Source of the DNA: Methylobacterium sp. 77
Lineage (GTDB): Bacteria; Pseudomonadota; Alphaproteobacteria; Rhizobiales; Beijerinckiaceae
Direction of reading: 5' to 3'
NCBI RefSeq assembly: GCF_000372825.1
Contig: NZ_KB910516.1
Span: 4,045,147-4,109,146 of the forward strand
Length of the DNA: 64,000 nt
A program made the position numbers and the translations under genes. The notes below the pieces were generated by a model. That model was not told the origin of the DNA. It did no database searches and saw nothing but the letters and a program-made list of their open reading frames with translations. This document shows, piece by piece, positions 36,921-47,750 of the stretch (positions are counted from its first letter, which is position 1; each line of letters opens with the position of its first letter).

Positions 36921-38270
36921 ATGGATCAGGCCATCATCGATCGGGCGGGTGACCGGCAGCTCAATGTCGAGCCGTACTGGATGCCGTTCACGCCGAACCG
37001 TCACGTGAAAGCCGATCCGACGCCGCGCATCATCACCTCGGCCAAGGGCGCCTATTACCGGACGGCCGAGGGTCGCGAGCTGTTCGACAGCCTGTCCGGC
37101 CTGTGGTGCTGCCCGCTCGGCCATGCCCAGCCGCGGATCGTCGAAGCCCTGCGCCGGCAGGCCGAGACCCTGGATTACTGTCCCGCTTTCCAGATGAGCA
37201 ATCCGGTGACGCTGCGGCTCGCCGAGCGCATCGCCGACATGGCGCCGGACGGCCTGGACCGGGTGTTCTTCACCAATTCCGGCTCCGAGGCCGTGGATAC
37301 CGCCCTCAAGATCGCGCTGGGCTACCACCGCCTGCGCGGCGAGGCCGGCCGCTTCCGCATGATTGGCCGCGAGAAGGGCTATCACGGCGTCGGCTTCGGC
37401 GGCATGTCGGTGGGCGGTATGGTCGCCAACCGCAAGATGTTCGCCACCGCCATGATCCAGGGCGTCGACCATCTGCGCCATACCCACGATTACGCCGAGA
37501 TGGCCTTCTCGAAGGGGCAGCCCGCCTGGGGCGCGCATCTCGCCGACGATCTCGAACGGATGGTGGCCCTGCACGATGCGGGCACCATCGCCTGCGTCAT
37601 CGTCGAGCCGCTGCAGGGATCGGCCGGCGTCATCGTGCCTCCCCTCGGCTACCTGCAGCGCCTGCGCGAGATCTGCGACCGCCACGGCATCCTGCTGATC
37701 TTCGACGAGGTGATCACGGGCTTCGGCCGGCTCGGTGCGGCCTTCGGAGCCGAGCGCCTCGGCGTGATCCCCGACATGATCACCTTCGCCAAGGGCATCA
37801 CCAACGGCATCGTGCCGATGGGCGGCGTCATCGTGCGCAAGGAGATCTACGACACGTTCATGACCGGCCCGGCCTCGGCGGTGGAGCTGTTCCACGGCTA
37901 CACCTATTCGGGCCATCCCCTGGCGGCGGCGGTGGCGCATGCCTCCCTCGACCTGATGGAGGAGGGCGACCTGTTCGGCCGGGTGCGCGAGCTCGAGCCG
38001 ATCCTGGAAGCGGCCGTCCATTCGCTGCGCGACGAGCCGGGTATCAAGGACATCCGGAATTTCGGCCTCACGGCGGCGGTCGATCTCGAACCGACGCCGG
38101 GGCAGCCCGGAGCGCGCGCCTTGCGAATCTTCGAGCGCGGCTTGCGCGAGGGCATCCTCCTGCGCTTCACCGGCGATACCATCGCGATGGGACCACCCTT
38201 CATCTCGACCCCCGCCGAGATCACCGGCATGATCGAGATGCTGCGCGGCCTCATCCGCGCCGAAGCCTGA
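36921..38270 (+). CDS. class III aminotransferase, omega-amino acid:pyruvate type
   Basis: 449 residues, full length. It has the family opening YWMPFTPNRHVKADP, the substrate loop SLSGLWCCPLGHAQP, cofactor loop TNSGSEAVDTALK, the PLP-contacting Asp in IFDEVITGFGRLG and the Schiff-base Lys291 in TFAKGITNG. These enzymes move an amino group from beta-alanine, other omega-amino acids or amines to pyruvate. It is the first gene of a unit with a tautomerase and DadA, divergent from a MocR regulator that probably responds to a related amino compound. The exact substrate is unknown. Confidence 0.93.
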   Translation: MDQAIIDRAGDRQLNVEPYWMPFTPNRHVKADPTPRIITSAKGAYYRTAEGRELFDSLSGLWCCPLGHAQPRIVEALRRQAETLDYCPAFQMSNPVTLRLAERIADMAPDGLDRVFFTNSGSEAVDTALKIALGYHRLRGEAGRFRMIGREKGYHGVGFGGMSVGGMVANRKMFATAMIQGVDHLRHTHDYAEMAFSKGQPAWGAHLADDLERMVALHDAGTIACVIVEPLQGSAGVIVPPLGYLQRLREICDRHGILLIFDEVITGFGRLGAAFGAERLGVIPDMITFAKGITNGIVPMGGVIVRKEIYDTFMTGPASAVELFHGYTYSGHPLAAAVAHASLDLMEEGDLFGRVRELEPILEAAVHSLRDEPGIKDIRNFGLTAAVDLEPTPGQPGARALRIFERGLREGILLRFTGDTIAMGPPFISTPAEITGMIEMLRGLIRAEA

Positions 38271-38285
38271 TCGTCCCGTCGACCG

Positions 38286-38303
38286 TGCTCGCGAAGGCGA
38301 GCA
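38286..38303 (+). other. small intercistronic hairpin
   Basis: TGCTCGC-GAAG-GCGAGCA gives a 7-bp stem with a four-base loop between the aminotransferase and tautomerase genes. It may protect or partly attenuate the transcript; no T-tract follows. Confidence 0.4.
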
Positions 38304-38395
38304 TGGTTCGATGTCCGAGCGGGAAAAGCGGCCCGATGCGGACGGCCCCCGAGCCGCGCCCGATCCCCTCCCTCGACACAAGGAACATTCAGACC

Positions 38396-38785
38396 ATGCC
38401 CCTCATGCGCTTCGATATTCTGGAAGGCCGCACGGATGCCGAACTGAAGACGCTGCTCGATGCCGCGCACGAGGCGATGCTGGAGGCGTTCAACGTTCCG
38501 CCGGGCGACCGCTACCAGATCGTCACCGAGCACAAGCCCTCGCGGATGATCGTCGAGGATACCGGGCTCGACATCCCGCGCACCAAGGACGTGGTGGTGG
38601 TCCAGATGATCACCCGGCCGCGCGGCAAGGAGAAGAAGCAGCTGTTCTACCGGCTGCTGACCGAGAAGCTCGAAGCCGCCTGCGGTATCGCTCCGGCCGA
38701 TGTCATGGTCTCGACCGTGGAGAATACCGACGAGGATTGGTCCTTCGGTCACGGCCGGGCGCAGTTCCTCACCGGTGAGCTTTAG
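38396..38785 (+). CDS. tautomerase-superfamily protein
   Basis: 129 residues starting MPLMRFDIL, so the catalytic N-terminal proline would be exposed after Met removal. The length and the C-terminal [17 protein letters not shown] segment (here [19 protein letters not shown]) match the larger tautomerase group related to malonate-semialdehyde decarboxylase and cis-CAAD. Malonate semialdehyde is exactly the product of beta-alanine transamination, which makes a decarboxylase-like role attractive but unproven. It lies between the aminotransferase and dadA on the same strand. Confidence 0.88.
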   Translation: MPLMRFDILEGRTDAELKTLLDAAHEAMLEAFNVPPGDRYQIVTEHKPSRMIVEDTGLDIPRTKDVVVVQMITRPRGKEKKQLFYRLLTEKLEAACGIAPADVMVSTVENTDEDWSFGHGRAQFLTGEL

Positions 38786-38835
38786 GGCTCCCGCCCGCAC
38801 CGCTCCCAGCCTGCTTTACTGGCGGAACGCCGACC

Positions 38836-40101
38836 ATGCATGTCCTCATCCTCGGCGGCGGTGTCGTCGGCGTCACCGCGGCCTATTATCTGGCCAAGGC
38901 CGGCCACCGCGTCACCGTGGTGGAACGGCAGGCCGGAGTCGGGCTCGAGACCAGCTTCGCCAATGCGGGTCAGGTCTCGCCGGGATATTCGGCGCCCTGG
39001 GCGGCCCCCGGCATTCCGTTGAAGGCGATGAAGTGGCTGATGATGCGCCACCGGCCTCTCGTCGTCTGGCCGAGCTTCGAGCCGCGCTTCTATGGCTGGC
39101 TCGCCCGCATGCTGGCGAATTGCACGGAGGAGGCCTACCAGCGCAACAAGGGCCGGATGGTGCGCCTCGCCGAATACAGCCGCGATGTGCTGCGCGACCT
39201 GCGCGCCGAGACCGGCATCGCCTACGATCACCGCGAGCAGGGCACGCTTCAGCTGTTCCGGACCGCCAAGCAACTCGACCATGTCGGCGACGACACCCGC
39301 GTCCTCGATACTTACGGCGTGCCCTATGCGGTGCTCGACCCGGCCGGCTGCATCGCCGCCGAACCGGCCTTGGCGCGGGTGGCCGGAACCTTCGTCGGCG
39401 GCCTTCGGCTACCGGGAGACGAGACCGGCGACGCCCACCTCTTCACCCAGCGTCTCGCCGCACTCTGCGAAGGCCTCGGCGTGGTCTTCCGCTACGGCAC
39501 GGCCATCACCGGGCTGCGCGGCGAGGGCGACCGGATCGTCGGCGTGGCGACGGCCGCGGGCGAAATCCTGACCGCCGATGCCTATGTCGCCTCCATGGGC
39601 AGCTACACGCCGGCGCTGCTGCGTCCCTTCGGCATCGACCTGCCGATCTATCCGGTGAAGGGCTATTCCCTCACCCTGCCGGTCACCGATGCCGAGGCGG
39701 CTCCGGTCTCCACGGTGATGGACGAGACCTACAAGGTCGCGATCACGCGGCTCGGCGACCGCATCCGGGTCGGCGGCACCGCCGAACTCGCCGGCTTCAG
39801 CGCGATCCTGCGCGGACCGCGTCGCGAGACCCTGGTGCGCTCGGTGAGCGACCTGTTCCCGGCGGGCGGCGACGTCGCCCAGGCCAAGTTCTGGACCGGC
39901 CTGCGGCCGATGACGCCGGACGGGACGCCGATCGTCGGCGCCACGCGCCTCTCCAACCTCTACACCAATACCGGCCACGGCACCCTGGGCTGGACCATGG
40001 CCTGCGGCTCCGGGCGGGTACTGGCCGATCTCATCTCCGACCGCACGCCCGATATCGCCACCCCGGACCTCGCGGTCAGCCGCTACGCCGGAGGCGTTTG
40101 A
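38836..40101 (+). CDS. dadA: D-amino acid dehydrogenase (DadA family)
   Basis: 421 residues. It starts directly with the FAD fold ([20 protein letters not shown]), then [22 protein letters not shown], the family signature, and near the C-terminus [16 protein letters not shown] and [16 protein letters not shown]. DadA oxidises D-amino acids to oxo acids and passes electrons to quinone at the inner membrane. Fifty bases follow the tautomerase. No alanine racemase gene accompanies it, so the operon probably serves a different amino acid from the classical dadAX system. Confidence 0.93.
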   Translation: MHVLILGGGVVGVTAAYYLAKAGHRVTVVERQAGVGLETSFANAGQVSPGYSAPWAAPGIPLKAMKWLMMRHRPLVVWPSFEPRFYGWLARMLANCTEEAYQRNKGRMVRLAEYSRDVLRDLRAETGIAYDHREQGTLQLFRTAKQLDHVGDDTRVLDTYGVPYAVLDPAGCIAAEPALARVAGTFVGGLRLPGDETGDAHLFTQRLAALCEGLGVVFRYGTAITGLRGEGDRIVGVATAAGEILTADAYVASMGSYTPALLRPFGIDLPIYPVKGYSLTLPVTDAEAAPVSTVMDETYKVAITRLGDRIRVGGTAELAGFSAILRGPRRETLVRSVSDLFPAGGDVAQAKFWTGLRPMTPDGTPIVGATRLSNLYTNTGHGTLGWTMACGSGRVLADLISDRTPDIATPDLAVSRYAGGV

Positions 40102-40150
40102 GGCGGGTCCCCTTCGATCGCCGAGGAGTACAGGGCGATCGAGGCCGAAT

Positions 40151-40178
40151 GCCCTCTCGCGCCGAGACGCGAGAGGGC
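40151..40178. terminator. bidirectional hairpin between dadA and thiC
   Basis: GCCCTCTCGCG-CCGAGA-CGCGAGAGGGC is a perfect 11-bp GC-rich stem with a six-base loop, midway between the convergent stops at 40101 and 40193. No T-tract follows either way. Confidence 0.6.
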
Positions 40179-40192
40179 GGGGTCGAGGCGGA

Positions 40193-42148
<1,956 letters not shown>

Positions 42149-42197
42149 TCAGGACGACGGGCACCCACTCGATCGGAGCAGAAGACCCAAGCGCAGT

Positions 42198-42286
42198 TCC
42201 CGTCCCTCCGCCGGTATGAGCCGGATCAGGTTCAAGGGTCAGGGCTCCAGCCCTCTCTCAGCCCCCTTCACGGGGCTCCCCTCGGA
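42198..42286 (-). promoter_or_regulatory. TPP riboswitch (THI box) upstream of thiC
   Basis: Read on the minus strand, the aptamer runs from GGGGAGCCCCGTGAAGG through GGGGGCTGAGAGAGGG, the conserved CTGAGA loop, to CCCTTGAACCTGATC and CATACCGGCGGAGGGAC, the two pyrophosphate/pyrimidine-sensing arms. The aptamer ends about 100 bases before the thiC ATG, leaving room for an expression platform; a Shine-Dalgarno-masking mechanism is typical of alphaproteobacteria. Thiamine pyrophosphate would repress thiC. Confidence 0.95.
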
Positions 42287-42557
42287 ACCATTCGAAAGTC
42301 TGCGTTCGCGGTCGCTTTGTCAATCGGGAGGAGAAACATCCACGCCGGAGTGAAAGACGCCCGTCCTCACGGGGGAGCGCCGGGCGCCGACATGATGAGC
42401 GACCGATTGCTGTCAAAGCATTGTTTTTAATCCATGCCGGCAGCTTATTATTTGCATTAGGCCTGTGAAACACAAAACAAAGGATCCGATGGAGCTTTAT
42501 CGAGGCGCTGTGCGTTGTAAATTCTGATTTCCCATTCGACAGTCAGGCTGGTTTCTC

Positions 42558-43211
42558 ATGAACAGGCTCGTTCTTGCATCCGCGGCGCTCATCGGCGCCG
42601 TCGCGTTCCTACCGGCGACGGCCGATGCGCGTCCCGGCAAGGGCGGCGGCGGCGGAGCCGGCGTCTTCCATGGCCCGACGATGGGTGGCGGCGGCGGCGG
42701 CGGACGCGGCTTCGGCGGCGGAGGGTTCAGCGGTGGCAAGATGGGCGGTGGCGGTGCCGGCGTCTTCCGCGGACCGGTCGTAGGCGGCGGCGGGTTCGCC
42801 GGTAATCGCGGCTTCGGTGGCGGTCGAGGCGGTGTCGTCACCGGCCCGACTGTGGTCGGAGGCGGCTACGGTCGCGGCGGCGGCGGCTTCAATCGGGGTT
42901 ATGGCTACAATCGCGGATATGGCCGGGGCTACGGTTACGGCGGCCTCGGGCTTGGGCTGGGCCTTGGCCTCGCGGGTGCCGGTGTCGGCTACGGTTACGG
43001 CAGCGGTTATTACGGCAACGGCTATTACGGTGGCGGCGGCTACGGCGGCGGCTACGCTCCGGCCTATTACGGTGGTGCCGTGGAGGTTCAGCAGGATGTC
43101 GGCGGGTCCGATCAGGATGTCGCCTACTGCATCCAGCGCTTCCGTTCCTACGATCAGCGCTCGGGGACCTATCTCGGCAATGACGGCCTGCGTCATCGCT
43201 GCCCGCAATAG
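42558..43211 (+). CDS. secreted glycine-rich BA14K-family protein
   Basis: 217 residues. A Sec signal peptide (about 1-24, ending ADA) is followed by a long Gly/Tyr-rich region (about 27-170) with GGGGG runs and repeated G-Y-G blocks, and a C-terminal BA14K domain (DVAYCIQRFRSYDQ, GTYLGNDGLRHRCP). BA14K proteins are surface-exposed, lectin-like and immunogenic in Brucella and widespread in Rhizobiales. The glycine-rich insertion probably gives a flexible or adhesive stalk. A strong terminator hairpin follows at 43272. Confidence 0.87.
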   Translation: MNRLVLASAALIGAVAFLPATADARPGKGGGGGAGVFHGPTMGGGGGGGRGFGGGGFSGGKMGGGGAGVFRGPVVGGGGFAGNRGFGGGRGGVVTGPTVVGGGYGRGGGGFNRGYGYNRGYGRGYGYGGLGLGLGLGLAGAGVGYGYGSGYYGNGYYGGGGYGGGYAPAYYGGAVEVQQDVGGSDQDVAYCIQRFRSYDQRSGTYLGNDGLRHRCPQ

Positions 43212-43271
43212 CATCCGGCGCTCAGGCGGAAACGCCTGAGCCACGATCGCTTGGCAAGAGCCGCAACCGAT

Positions 43272-43300
43272 AAGCCCCGCAATCCGTCGTTGCGGGGCTT
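43272..43300 (+). terminator. intrinsic terminator after the glycine-rich gene
   Basis: AAGCCCCGCAA-TCCGTCG-TTGCGGGGCTT forms a perfect 11-bp stem with a 7-base loop, followed by a short T-containing stretch (TTTGCC). It is well placed 60 bases after the stop. Confidence 0.75.
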
Positions 43301-43421
43301 TGCCGTGTCGTGAGATCGATCTCAGGCCGCCGCGAAAGGTGGCACGCCCATCGGGCACGCATTCTGCAGGCAGATCTTACGGTCCGGGGCGCACCCGGAA
43401 TGTTCCAGGGAGCGGCCATTC

Positions 43422-43871
43422 ATGACCTTCGACAGATCGCGGCGCACGATGTTCATGGCGGCGCTGGGCCTCGGCGCCGTACTGGTGCTTCCGGTGTCCA
43501 AGTCCGTCGCCGACGAGGGCGGGCGGCTCTCGACCCACGTCCTCGATACGCTGAGCGGCAAACCGGCCGGCGGCATGAAGATCGATTTCTACGTCTCCGA
43601 GAACGGTGCCTTCCGCCTCGTGATGCAGATGACGACGAATGCGGATGGCCGGACCGACAAGCCCGTCCTCGTCGGTGACGCCCTGAAGGCCGGAAGCTAT
43701 CAGTTCGTCTTCCACGTGGGCGAGTACTTCAAGGCGAAGGGCGTGCCCCAGGCCGATCCACCCTTCCTCGACATGGTGCCGGTCCAGTTCTCCATCGCCG
43801 ATGCCAAGGCCCATTACCATGTGCCGTTGCTGACGACCCCCTGGAGCTACTCGACCTATCGCGGCAGCTGA
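43422..43871 (+). CDS. uraH: exported 5-hydroxyisourate hydrolase (transthyretin-like)
   Basis: 149 residues. The mature part (about 33-149) is the complete HIUase fold: LSTHVLD with the active-site His, the Arg-containing strand region, HYHVPLLTTPWSYSTYRGS with the C-terminal YRGS tetrapeptide. It hydrolyses 5-hydroxyisourate in urate degradation. Unusually it begins with a signal peptide (about 1-31, SRRTMFMAALGLGAVLVLP, ending SVADE) that has a twin-arginine look, so the enzyme should be periplasmic. The OHCU decarboxylase follows immediately, making a urate-catabolism pair without an adjacent uricase. Confidence 0.93.
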   Translation: MTFDRSRRTMFMAALGLGAVLVLPVSKSVADEGGRLSTHVLDTLSGKPAGGMKIDFYVSENGAFRLVMQMTTNADGRTDKPVLVGDALKAGSYQFVFHVGEYFKAKGVPQADPPFLDMVPVQFSIADAKAHYHVPLLTTPWSYSTYRGS

Positions 43872-43985
43872 GGGATGCCGCCGCTTCCCGGTGCGATCCT
43901 GTTGGCCGCCCTCGCATGGACGACCCTCGATTCCTCGCCTCTCGTTCGGCCGGTGGTCGAGCGGAGCGCGGAGACGGCCCTCGAC

Positions 43986-44489
43986 ATGGCGTCCGTGAAC
44001 GCCCTGTCGCGGCAGGATTTCGTGCGCACCTTCGGCGGGGTGTTTGAGAATTCACCATGGGTCGCCGAACGCGTGGTCGATGCCAGACCGTTCGCCTCTG
44101 CGGCCGCACTGCATGCCGCGATGATGGCGGCGGTACGGGCTGCCTCTCCGGCGGAGATACTCGCATTCCTCAATGCCCATCCCGAACTCGCGGGCGCGGA
44201 GGCGCGAGCCGCCCGGATGACCGCACATTCCTCCGCCGAGCAGGGCGGCGCCGGTCTCGACCGGATGACGGAGGCGGATTTCGACCGGTTTGACCGGCTC
44301 AACGCCGCCTACCGCGAAAAATTCGGGTTTCCCTTCATCATCGCCGTGCGTGGGCGGACCAAGGATTCCATCCTCGCCGAGTTCGAGCGACGGCTCGGGA
44401 ATCCACGCGACATCGAACGGGACGCCGCGCTGGCCGAGATCTCCCTCATCACCCGGATGCGACTGGAACGGATCCTCGGCCCCGCCTAG
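43986..44489 (+). CDS. uraD: 2-oxo-4-hydroxy-4-carboxy-5-ureidoimidazoline (OHCU) decarboxylase
   Basis: 167 residues from ATG 43986, the family-like start (MASVNALSRQDFVRTFGGVFE). Hallmarks: NSPWVAERV, the catalytic His in NAHPELAG, SSAEQGGAGL, KFGFPFIIAVRG. It decarboxylates OHCU to S-allantoin, the step after HIUase. An upstream in-frame ATG at 43875, only three bases after the uraH stop, would add 37 residues including a hydrophobic stretch (GAILLAALAW), possibly an export signal matching the exported HIUase; both starts are plausible. Confidence 0.92.
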   Translation: MASVNALSRQDFVRTFGGVFENSPWVAERVVDARPFASAAALHAAMMAAVRAASPAEILAFLNAHPELAGAEARAARMTAHSSAEQGGAGLDRMTEADFDRFDRLNAAYREKFGFPFIIAVRGRTKDSILAEFERRLGNPRDIERDAALAEISLITRMRLERILGPA

Positions 44490-44679
44490 ATCGTCGGGCG
44501 GGATACGATACCCATCCGATCCATCGCGTGGCTCGAACAAGCCGGCATGCCCGCTTCGACGGGACGCCTCCACTTCGGAAGCCACGTCGTGGCGCGCGTC
44601 TTTCATCGCCCCAGTGCGCAGTGAGAAGAGCGGAGTTGTGTCCTTGCGGGCATCTTCCGGCATGGCGTAACGGCATGCC

Positions 44680-45207
44680 ATGGTCGCTCCCGGTTCTCTC
44701 CTCGCTCCCGACGACATCGCCCACGTCATCCAGGTCGCACTCGCGCCCGCCTTCCTGCTGACGGCGCTGGCGACGCTGCTCAACGTGTTCTCCACGCGGC
44801 TCGGGCGCGTGGCCGACAGGGTCGATGACGCCGCCGCCAGCCTGCAGAAGGCGGATGCGGACGAGGCCGCTCACCTGTCGCGTCAATTGTCCTATCTGCG
44901 CCGTCGCTCCTTCATGCTCGATGTCGCGGTCGTCCTCGCCTCGATCGGCAGCATCATGACCGGAATCGCGGTGCTGACGCTGTTCGTGGGGGCGTTGCGC
45001 GATGCCGCCACGGCTTCCGTCCTGTTCGGCTGCTTCGGCGTGGCCTTGGTCTGTACGGTGGCCGCCATCGTCGCCTTCCTCGTCGAGATCCTGATGGCGG
45101 GCCGCCGTGTCAGGGACGAGGTCGACCGCCGCACGATCGAGGCCTCGGACAGGGAAGCGGGCGAGGCGGATGCGCCGTATCGGGAGTCCCGGTCGAGCCG
45201 GTTCTGA
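44680..45207 (+). CDS. DUF2721 family membrane protein
   Basis: 175 residues. It starts with a short periplasmic-type segment, a first membrane helix within VIQVALAPAFLLTALATLLNV, then the conserved STRLGRVADR motif and an RRRSFML stretch leading to two further helices (about 85-105 and 115-135), and ends in a charged tail. This matches DUF2721, small inner-membrane proteins of unknown function. It is monocistronic by spacing. Confidence 0.87.
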   Translation: MVAPGSLLAPDDIAHVIQVALAPAFLLTALATLLNVFSTRLGRVADRVDDAAASLQKADADEAAHLSRQLSYLRRRSFMLDVAVVLASIGSIMTGIAVLTLFVGALRDAATASVLFGCFGVALVCTVAAIVAFLVEILMAGRRVRDEVDRRTIEASDREAGEADAPYRESRSSRF

Positions 45208-45258
45208 GCCTCCGGAGAAAGCCGGCATATCCACGTTCGGGACCGTTCCGCGCCCGTC

Positions 45259-45281
45259 ATCGATGCCGGTTCTGCATCGAT
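45259..45281 (+). promoter_or_regulatory. LysR-type operator upstream of the glucarate permease gene
   Basis: ATCGATGC-N7-GCATCGAT is a perfect 8-bp inverted repeat whose centre satisfies the LysR T-N11-A rule. It is followed by TTGGAC (45298-45303), a good -35 box, so the operator sits just upstream of the promoter where a LysR activator would bind. The same arrangement occurs before gudD at 47728. It is probably bound by the LysR protein encoded at 46832. Confidence 0.8.
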
Positions 45282-45432
45282 CCATCCAGTCTTTGAGTTG
45301 GACGCCGGGTTCGGGGCGGATTTAGGCTTTATCTTGCAAACGGTTGCCGGGGTACTCCTTCAGGACGTCCGCGAGAACGACCGATGTCCGCCTCGGTAAC
45401 GACCGGGCGGCCCGACATCTGGGAGAGACGCC

Positions 45433-46755
45433 ATGAGCGCCGGTCTGGTCATGACCGCGGCGAAGCGGAGCCGCGTGCGGCTCCTCGTCGTCACGATGCT
45501 GTTTATCGCCACCACCATCAACTACGCCGATCGGGCGACGCTCTCAATTGCCGGCCCGTCGCTGGCCAAGGATCTCGGCCTCGACGCCGTCTCCATGGGC
45601 TACGTATTCTCGGCCTTCGCCTGGTCCTACGTCCTCGCCCAGCTTCCCGGCGGCTGGCTGCTCGACCGCTACGGCGCCAAATGGGTCTATGCCGGGGCGA
45701 TCTTCCTGTGGTCCGCCTTCACGCTGATGCAGGGCGCCGTTGGCTTCTTCACCGGCTTCACGGCGGTGGCCGTGCTGTTCGCCCTGCGTCTCTGCGTGGG
45801 CTTGGCCGAGGCGCCGGTCTTCCCGGCCAATGCCCGCATCACCGCCGCTTGGTTTCCCACCGCCGAGCGCGGCACGGCCTCGGCCTTCTTCAACTCCTCG
45901 CAATATTTTGCCACCGTCCTGTTCACCCCGCTCATGGGCTTCGTCGTCCACCATTACGGCTGGCACCACGTCTTCACCCTGATGGGCGCGCTCGGCATCG
46001 CCTTCGCGCTGCTCTGGACGCAAGTGATGTACGGCCCGAAGGAGCATCCCTCCATCAACAAGGCCGAGCTCGATTACATCGGCGAGGGCGGCGCGCTGCT
46101 CGACATGGACGGCCGCGGCGCCGGCGCCTCGGCCGATGCGGGCAAGACCATCAAGCAACTGCTCTCAAACCGCATGCTGCTCGGCATCTATATCGGCCAG
46201 TACTGCATCACCACGCTGACCTACTTCTTCCTCACCTGGTTCCCGGTCTACCTCGTGAAGGAGCGCGGGCTCTCGATCCTGCAGGCGGGCTTCGCCGCCG
46301 TGCTTCCGGCCCTCTGCGGCTTCGTCGGCGGCATCCTGGGCGGCTGGCTCTCCGACATGCTGCTGAAGCGCGGCTGGTCTCTCACCGCGTCGCGAAAGAT
46401 TCCGATCGTGGGCGGGATGCTGCTCTCCATGAGCATCATCGGCTGCAATTACGTCCAGGCGGATGCCCTCGTGATCGGCCTGATGGCGCTGGCCTTCTTC
46501 GGCAAGGGCATCGGTGCGCTCGGCTGGGCCGTGGTCTCCGACACCTCGCCGCGCTCCACCGGCGGGCTCAACGGCGGCCTGTTCAACACCTTCGGCAACA
46601 CGGCCGGCATCACCACGCCCATCGCCATCGGCTACATCGTCCAGCAGACGGGATCGTTCAACGGCGCCCTCGTCTTCGTCGGGCTGAACGCGCTGGTGGC
46701 GGTGTTCTGCTATCTCGTCATCGTCGGCGAGATCAAACGGGTGGAGCTGCGCTGA
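45433..46755 (+). CDS. gudP: MFS transporter, D-glucarate/galactarate permease type (ACS family)
   Basis: 440 residues and twelve hydrophobic segments. The opening TINYADRATLSIAGPSLAKD, the loop DRYGAKWVYAGAIF and the C-terminal GLNGGLFNTFGNTAGI are typical of anion:cation symporters for hexarates. It imports D-glucarate (or galactarate) across the inner membrane for the pathway encoded just downstream. It carries its own promoter with a LysR box 152 bases upstream. No disruption is seen. Confidence 0.91.
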   Translation: MSAGLVMTAAKRSRVRLLVVTMLFIATTINYADRATLSIAGPSLAKDLGLDAVSMGYVFSAFAWSYVLAQLPGGWLLDRYGAKWVYAGAIFLWSAFTLMQGAVGFFTGFTAVAVLFALRLCVGLAEAPVFPANARITAAWFPTAERGTASAFFNSSQYFATVLFTPLMGFVVHHYGWHHVFTLMGALGIAFALLWTQVMYGPKEHPSINKAELDYIGEGGALLDMDGRGAGASADAGKTIKQLLSNRMLLGIYIGQYCITTLTYFFLTWFPVYLVKERGLSILQAGFAAVLPALCGFVGGILGGWLSDMLLKRGWSLTASRKIPIVGGMLLSMSIIGCNYVQADALVIGLMALAFFGKGIGALGWAVVSDTSPRSTGGLNGGLFNTFGNTAGITTPIAIGYIVQQTGSFNGALVFVGLNALVAVFCYLVIVGEIKRVELR

Positions 46756-46831
46756 TCACGTCACCCGATCGGATGGGGACAGAGGCGCGGCCGTGGGGAG
46801 ACCCGCGGCCGCATCGTCGTTGCGAGGCGCC

Positions 46832-47719
46832 ATGCTGGATTTCGGCCAACTCCGTTGCTTTGCCGCCGTGGCGGAAGAGCTGCATTTCGGCCGCGCCGCC
46901 GCCCGGCTGAACATGACGCAGCCGCCCCTGTCGCGGCAGATCCAAGTGCTGGAGCGCGTCCTCGACGTGCAGCTCCTCGACCGGACCAGCCGCTCGGTAC
47001 GCCTCACCGCCGCCGGGCGCAGCTTCCTGCCCGAAGCCCTGCGCATCCTGCGGCTGGCCGAAACCGCCACCTACGTCACGCGGCAGGTGGCGGCCGGCAG
47101 GGCCGGCGTGCTCAAACTCGGATTCACGGCGGCCTCGGCCTACGATTTCCTGCCCCGCCTCGTCATCGCCTGCCGCAACGCGATGCCCGACGTCACCCTG
47201 TCCCTGCGCGAGTTGGTGACGAAGGATCAGGTCGAGGCGATCCTGTCGGGCCAGATCGATGCCGGGTTGATCCGCCCGCCGGTGAGCCATGCCGAACTCG
47301 ACTCCGAGCGCGCCCTGGCCGAGCCGCTGGTGGCGGCGCTTCCCGCCGATCATCCGCTGGTTGGACGAGAGGCGATCACGCTGCGCGACCTCCACGGCGA
47401 ACCCTTCATCGCCTATGCCTCGCACGAGGCGAGCTACTTCCACCATCTTCTCGACAGCCTGTTCGTGGGCGCCGGCGTCCAGCCGCGCATCCTCCAGCAA
47501 TTGACGCAGATCCACTCGATCCTGGCCCTCGTCCGCGCCGGGATCGGCCTCGCCTTGGTGCCGGCGGCGGCCGAGCGCCTGCGCTTCGAGGGCATCGTGT
47601 TTCGCCCGCTCGCTCTGGCGCAGCCGCAGCCGGCCGAGCTTCACCTCGCATGGCGGCGCGGAAGCGACGTGCCGCTCCTCACCCCGTTGCGGGCGATCCT
47701 GAGAGAAATGCCGGCCTGA
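46832..47719 (+). CDS. LysR-family transcriptional regulator of the glucarate genes
   Basis: 295 residues from ATG 46832 (GAGGCGCC upstream). The N-terminal winged helix (about 1-60) has GRAAARLNMTQPPLSRQIQV, and the co-inducer domain follows (about 90-290). It is encoded between gudP and gudD, which share an identical LysR-type operator, so it is very likely their regulator, responding to glucarate or a downstream metabolite. Most LysR regulators are divergent from targets; here it is embedded in tandem. Confidence 0.91.
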   Translation: MLDFGQLRCFAAVAEELHFGRAAARLNMTQPPLSRQIQVLERVLDVQLLDRTSRSVRLTAAGRSFLPEALRILRLAETATYVTRQVAAGRAGVLKLGFTAASAYDFLPRLVIACRNAMPDVTLSLRELVTKDQVEAILSGQIDAGLIRPPVSHAELDSERALAEPLVAALPADHPLVGREAITLRDLHGEPFIAYASHEASYFHHLLDSLFVGAGVQPRILQQLTQIHSILALVRAGIGLALVPAAAERLRFEGIVFRPLALAQPQPAELHLAWRRGSDVPLLTPLRAILREMPA

Positions 47720-47727
47720 ACTCGTCG

Positions 47728-47750
47728 ATCGATGCTTCTCGTGCATCGAT
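47728..47750 (+). promoter_or_regulatory. LysR-type operator upstream of glucarate dehydratase
   Basis: ATCGATGC-N7-GCATCGAT again, with the arms here extending to 11 bp each (TCGATCGATGC / GCATCGATCGA, 47725-47753). It is followed at a similar distance by TTGGAC (47767-47772) and a TAGAAC-like -10. The block from 47743 to 47772 matches 45274-45303 at 25 of 30 positions. It shows that gudD has its own regulated promoter. Confidence 0.82.

Noticed and set aside
42257..42300. A terminator-like GC hairpin near 42260-42290.
   Set aside because: It is part of the TPP riboswitch aptamer arms, not an independent terminator.
42497..43358. Antisense proline- and alanine-rich frames over the glycine-rich protein gene.
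   Set aside because: They are the expected complement of GGC/GGT-rich coding sequence; the sense strand has a signal peptide and BA14K domain.
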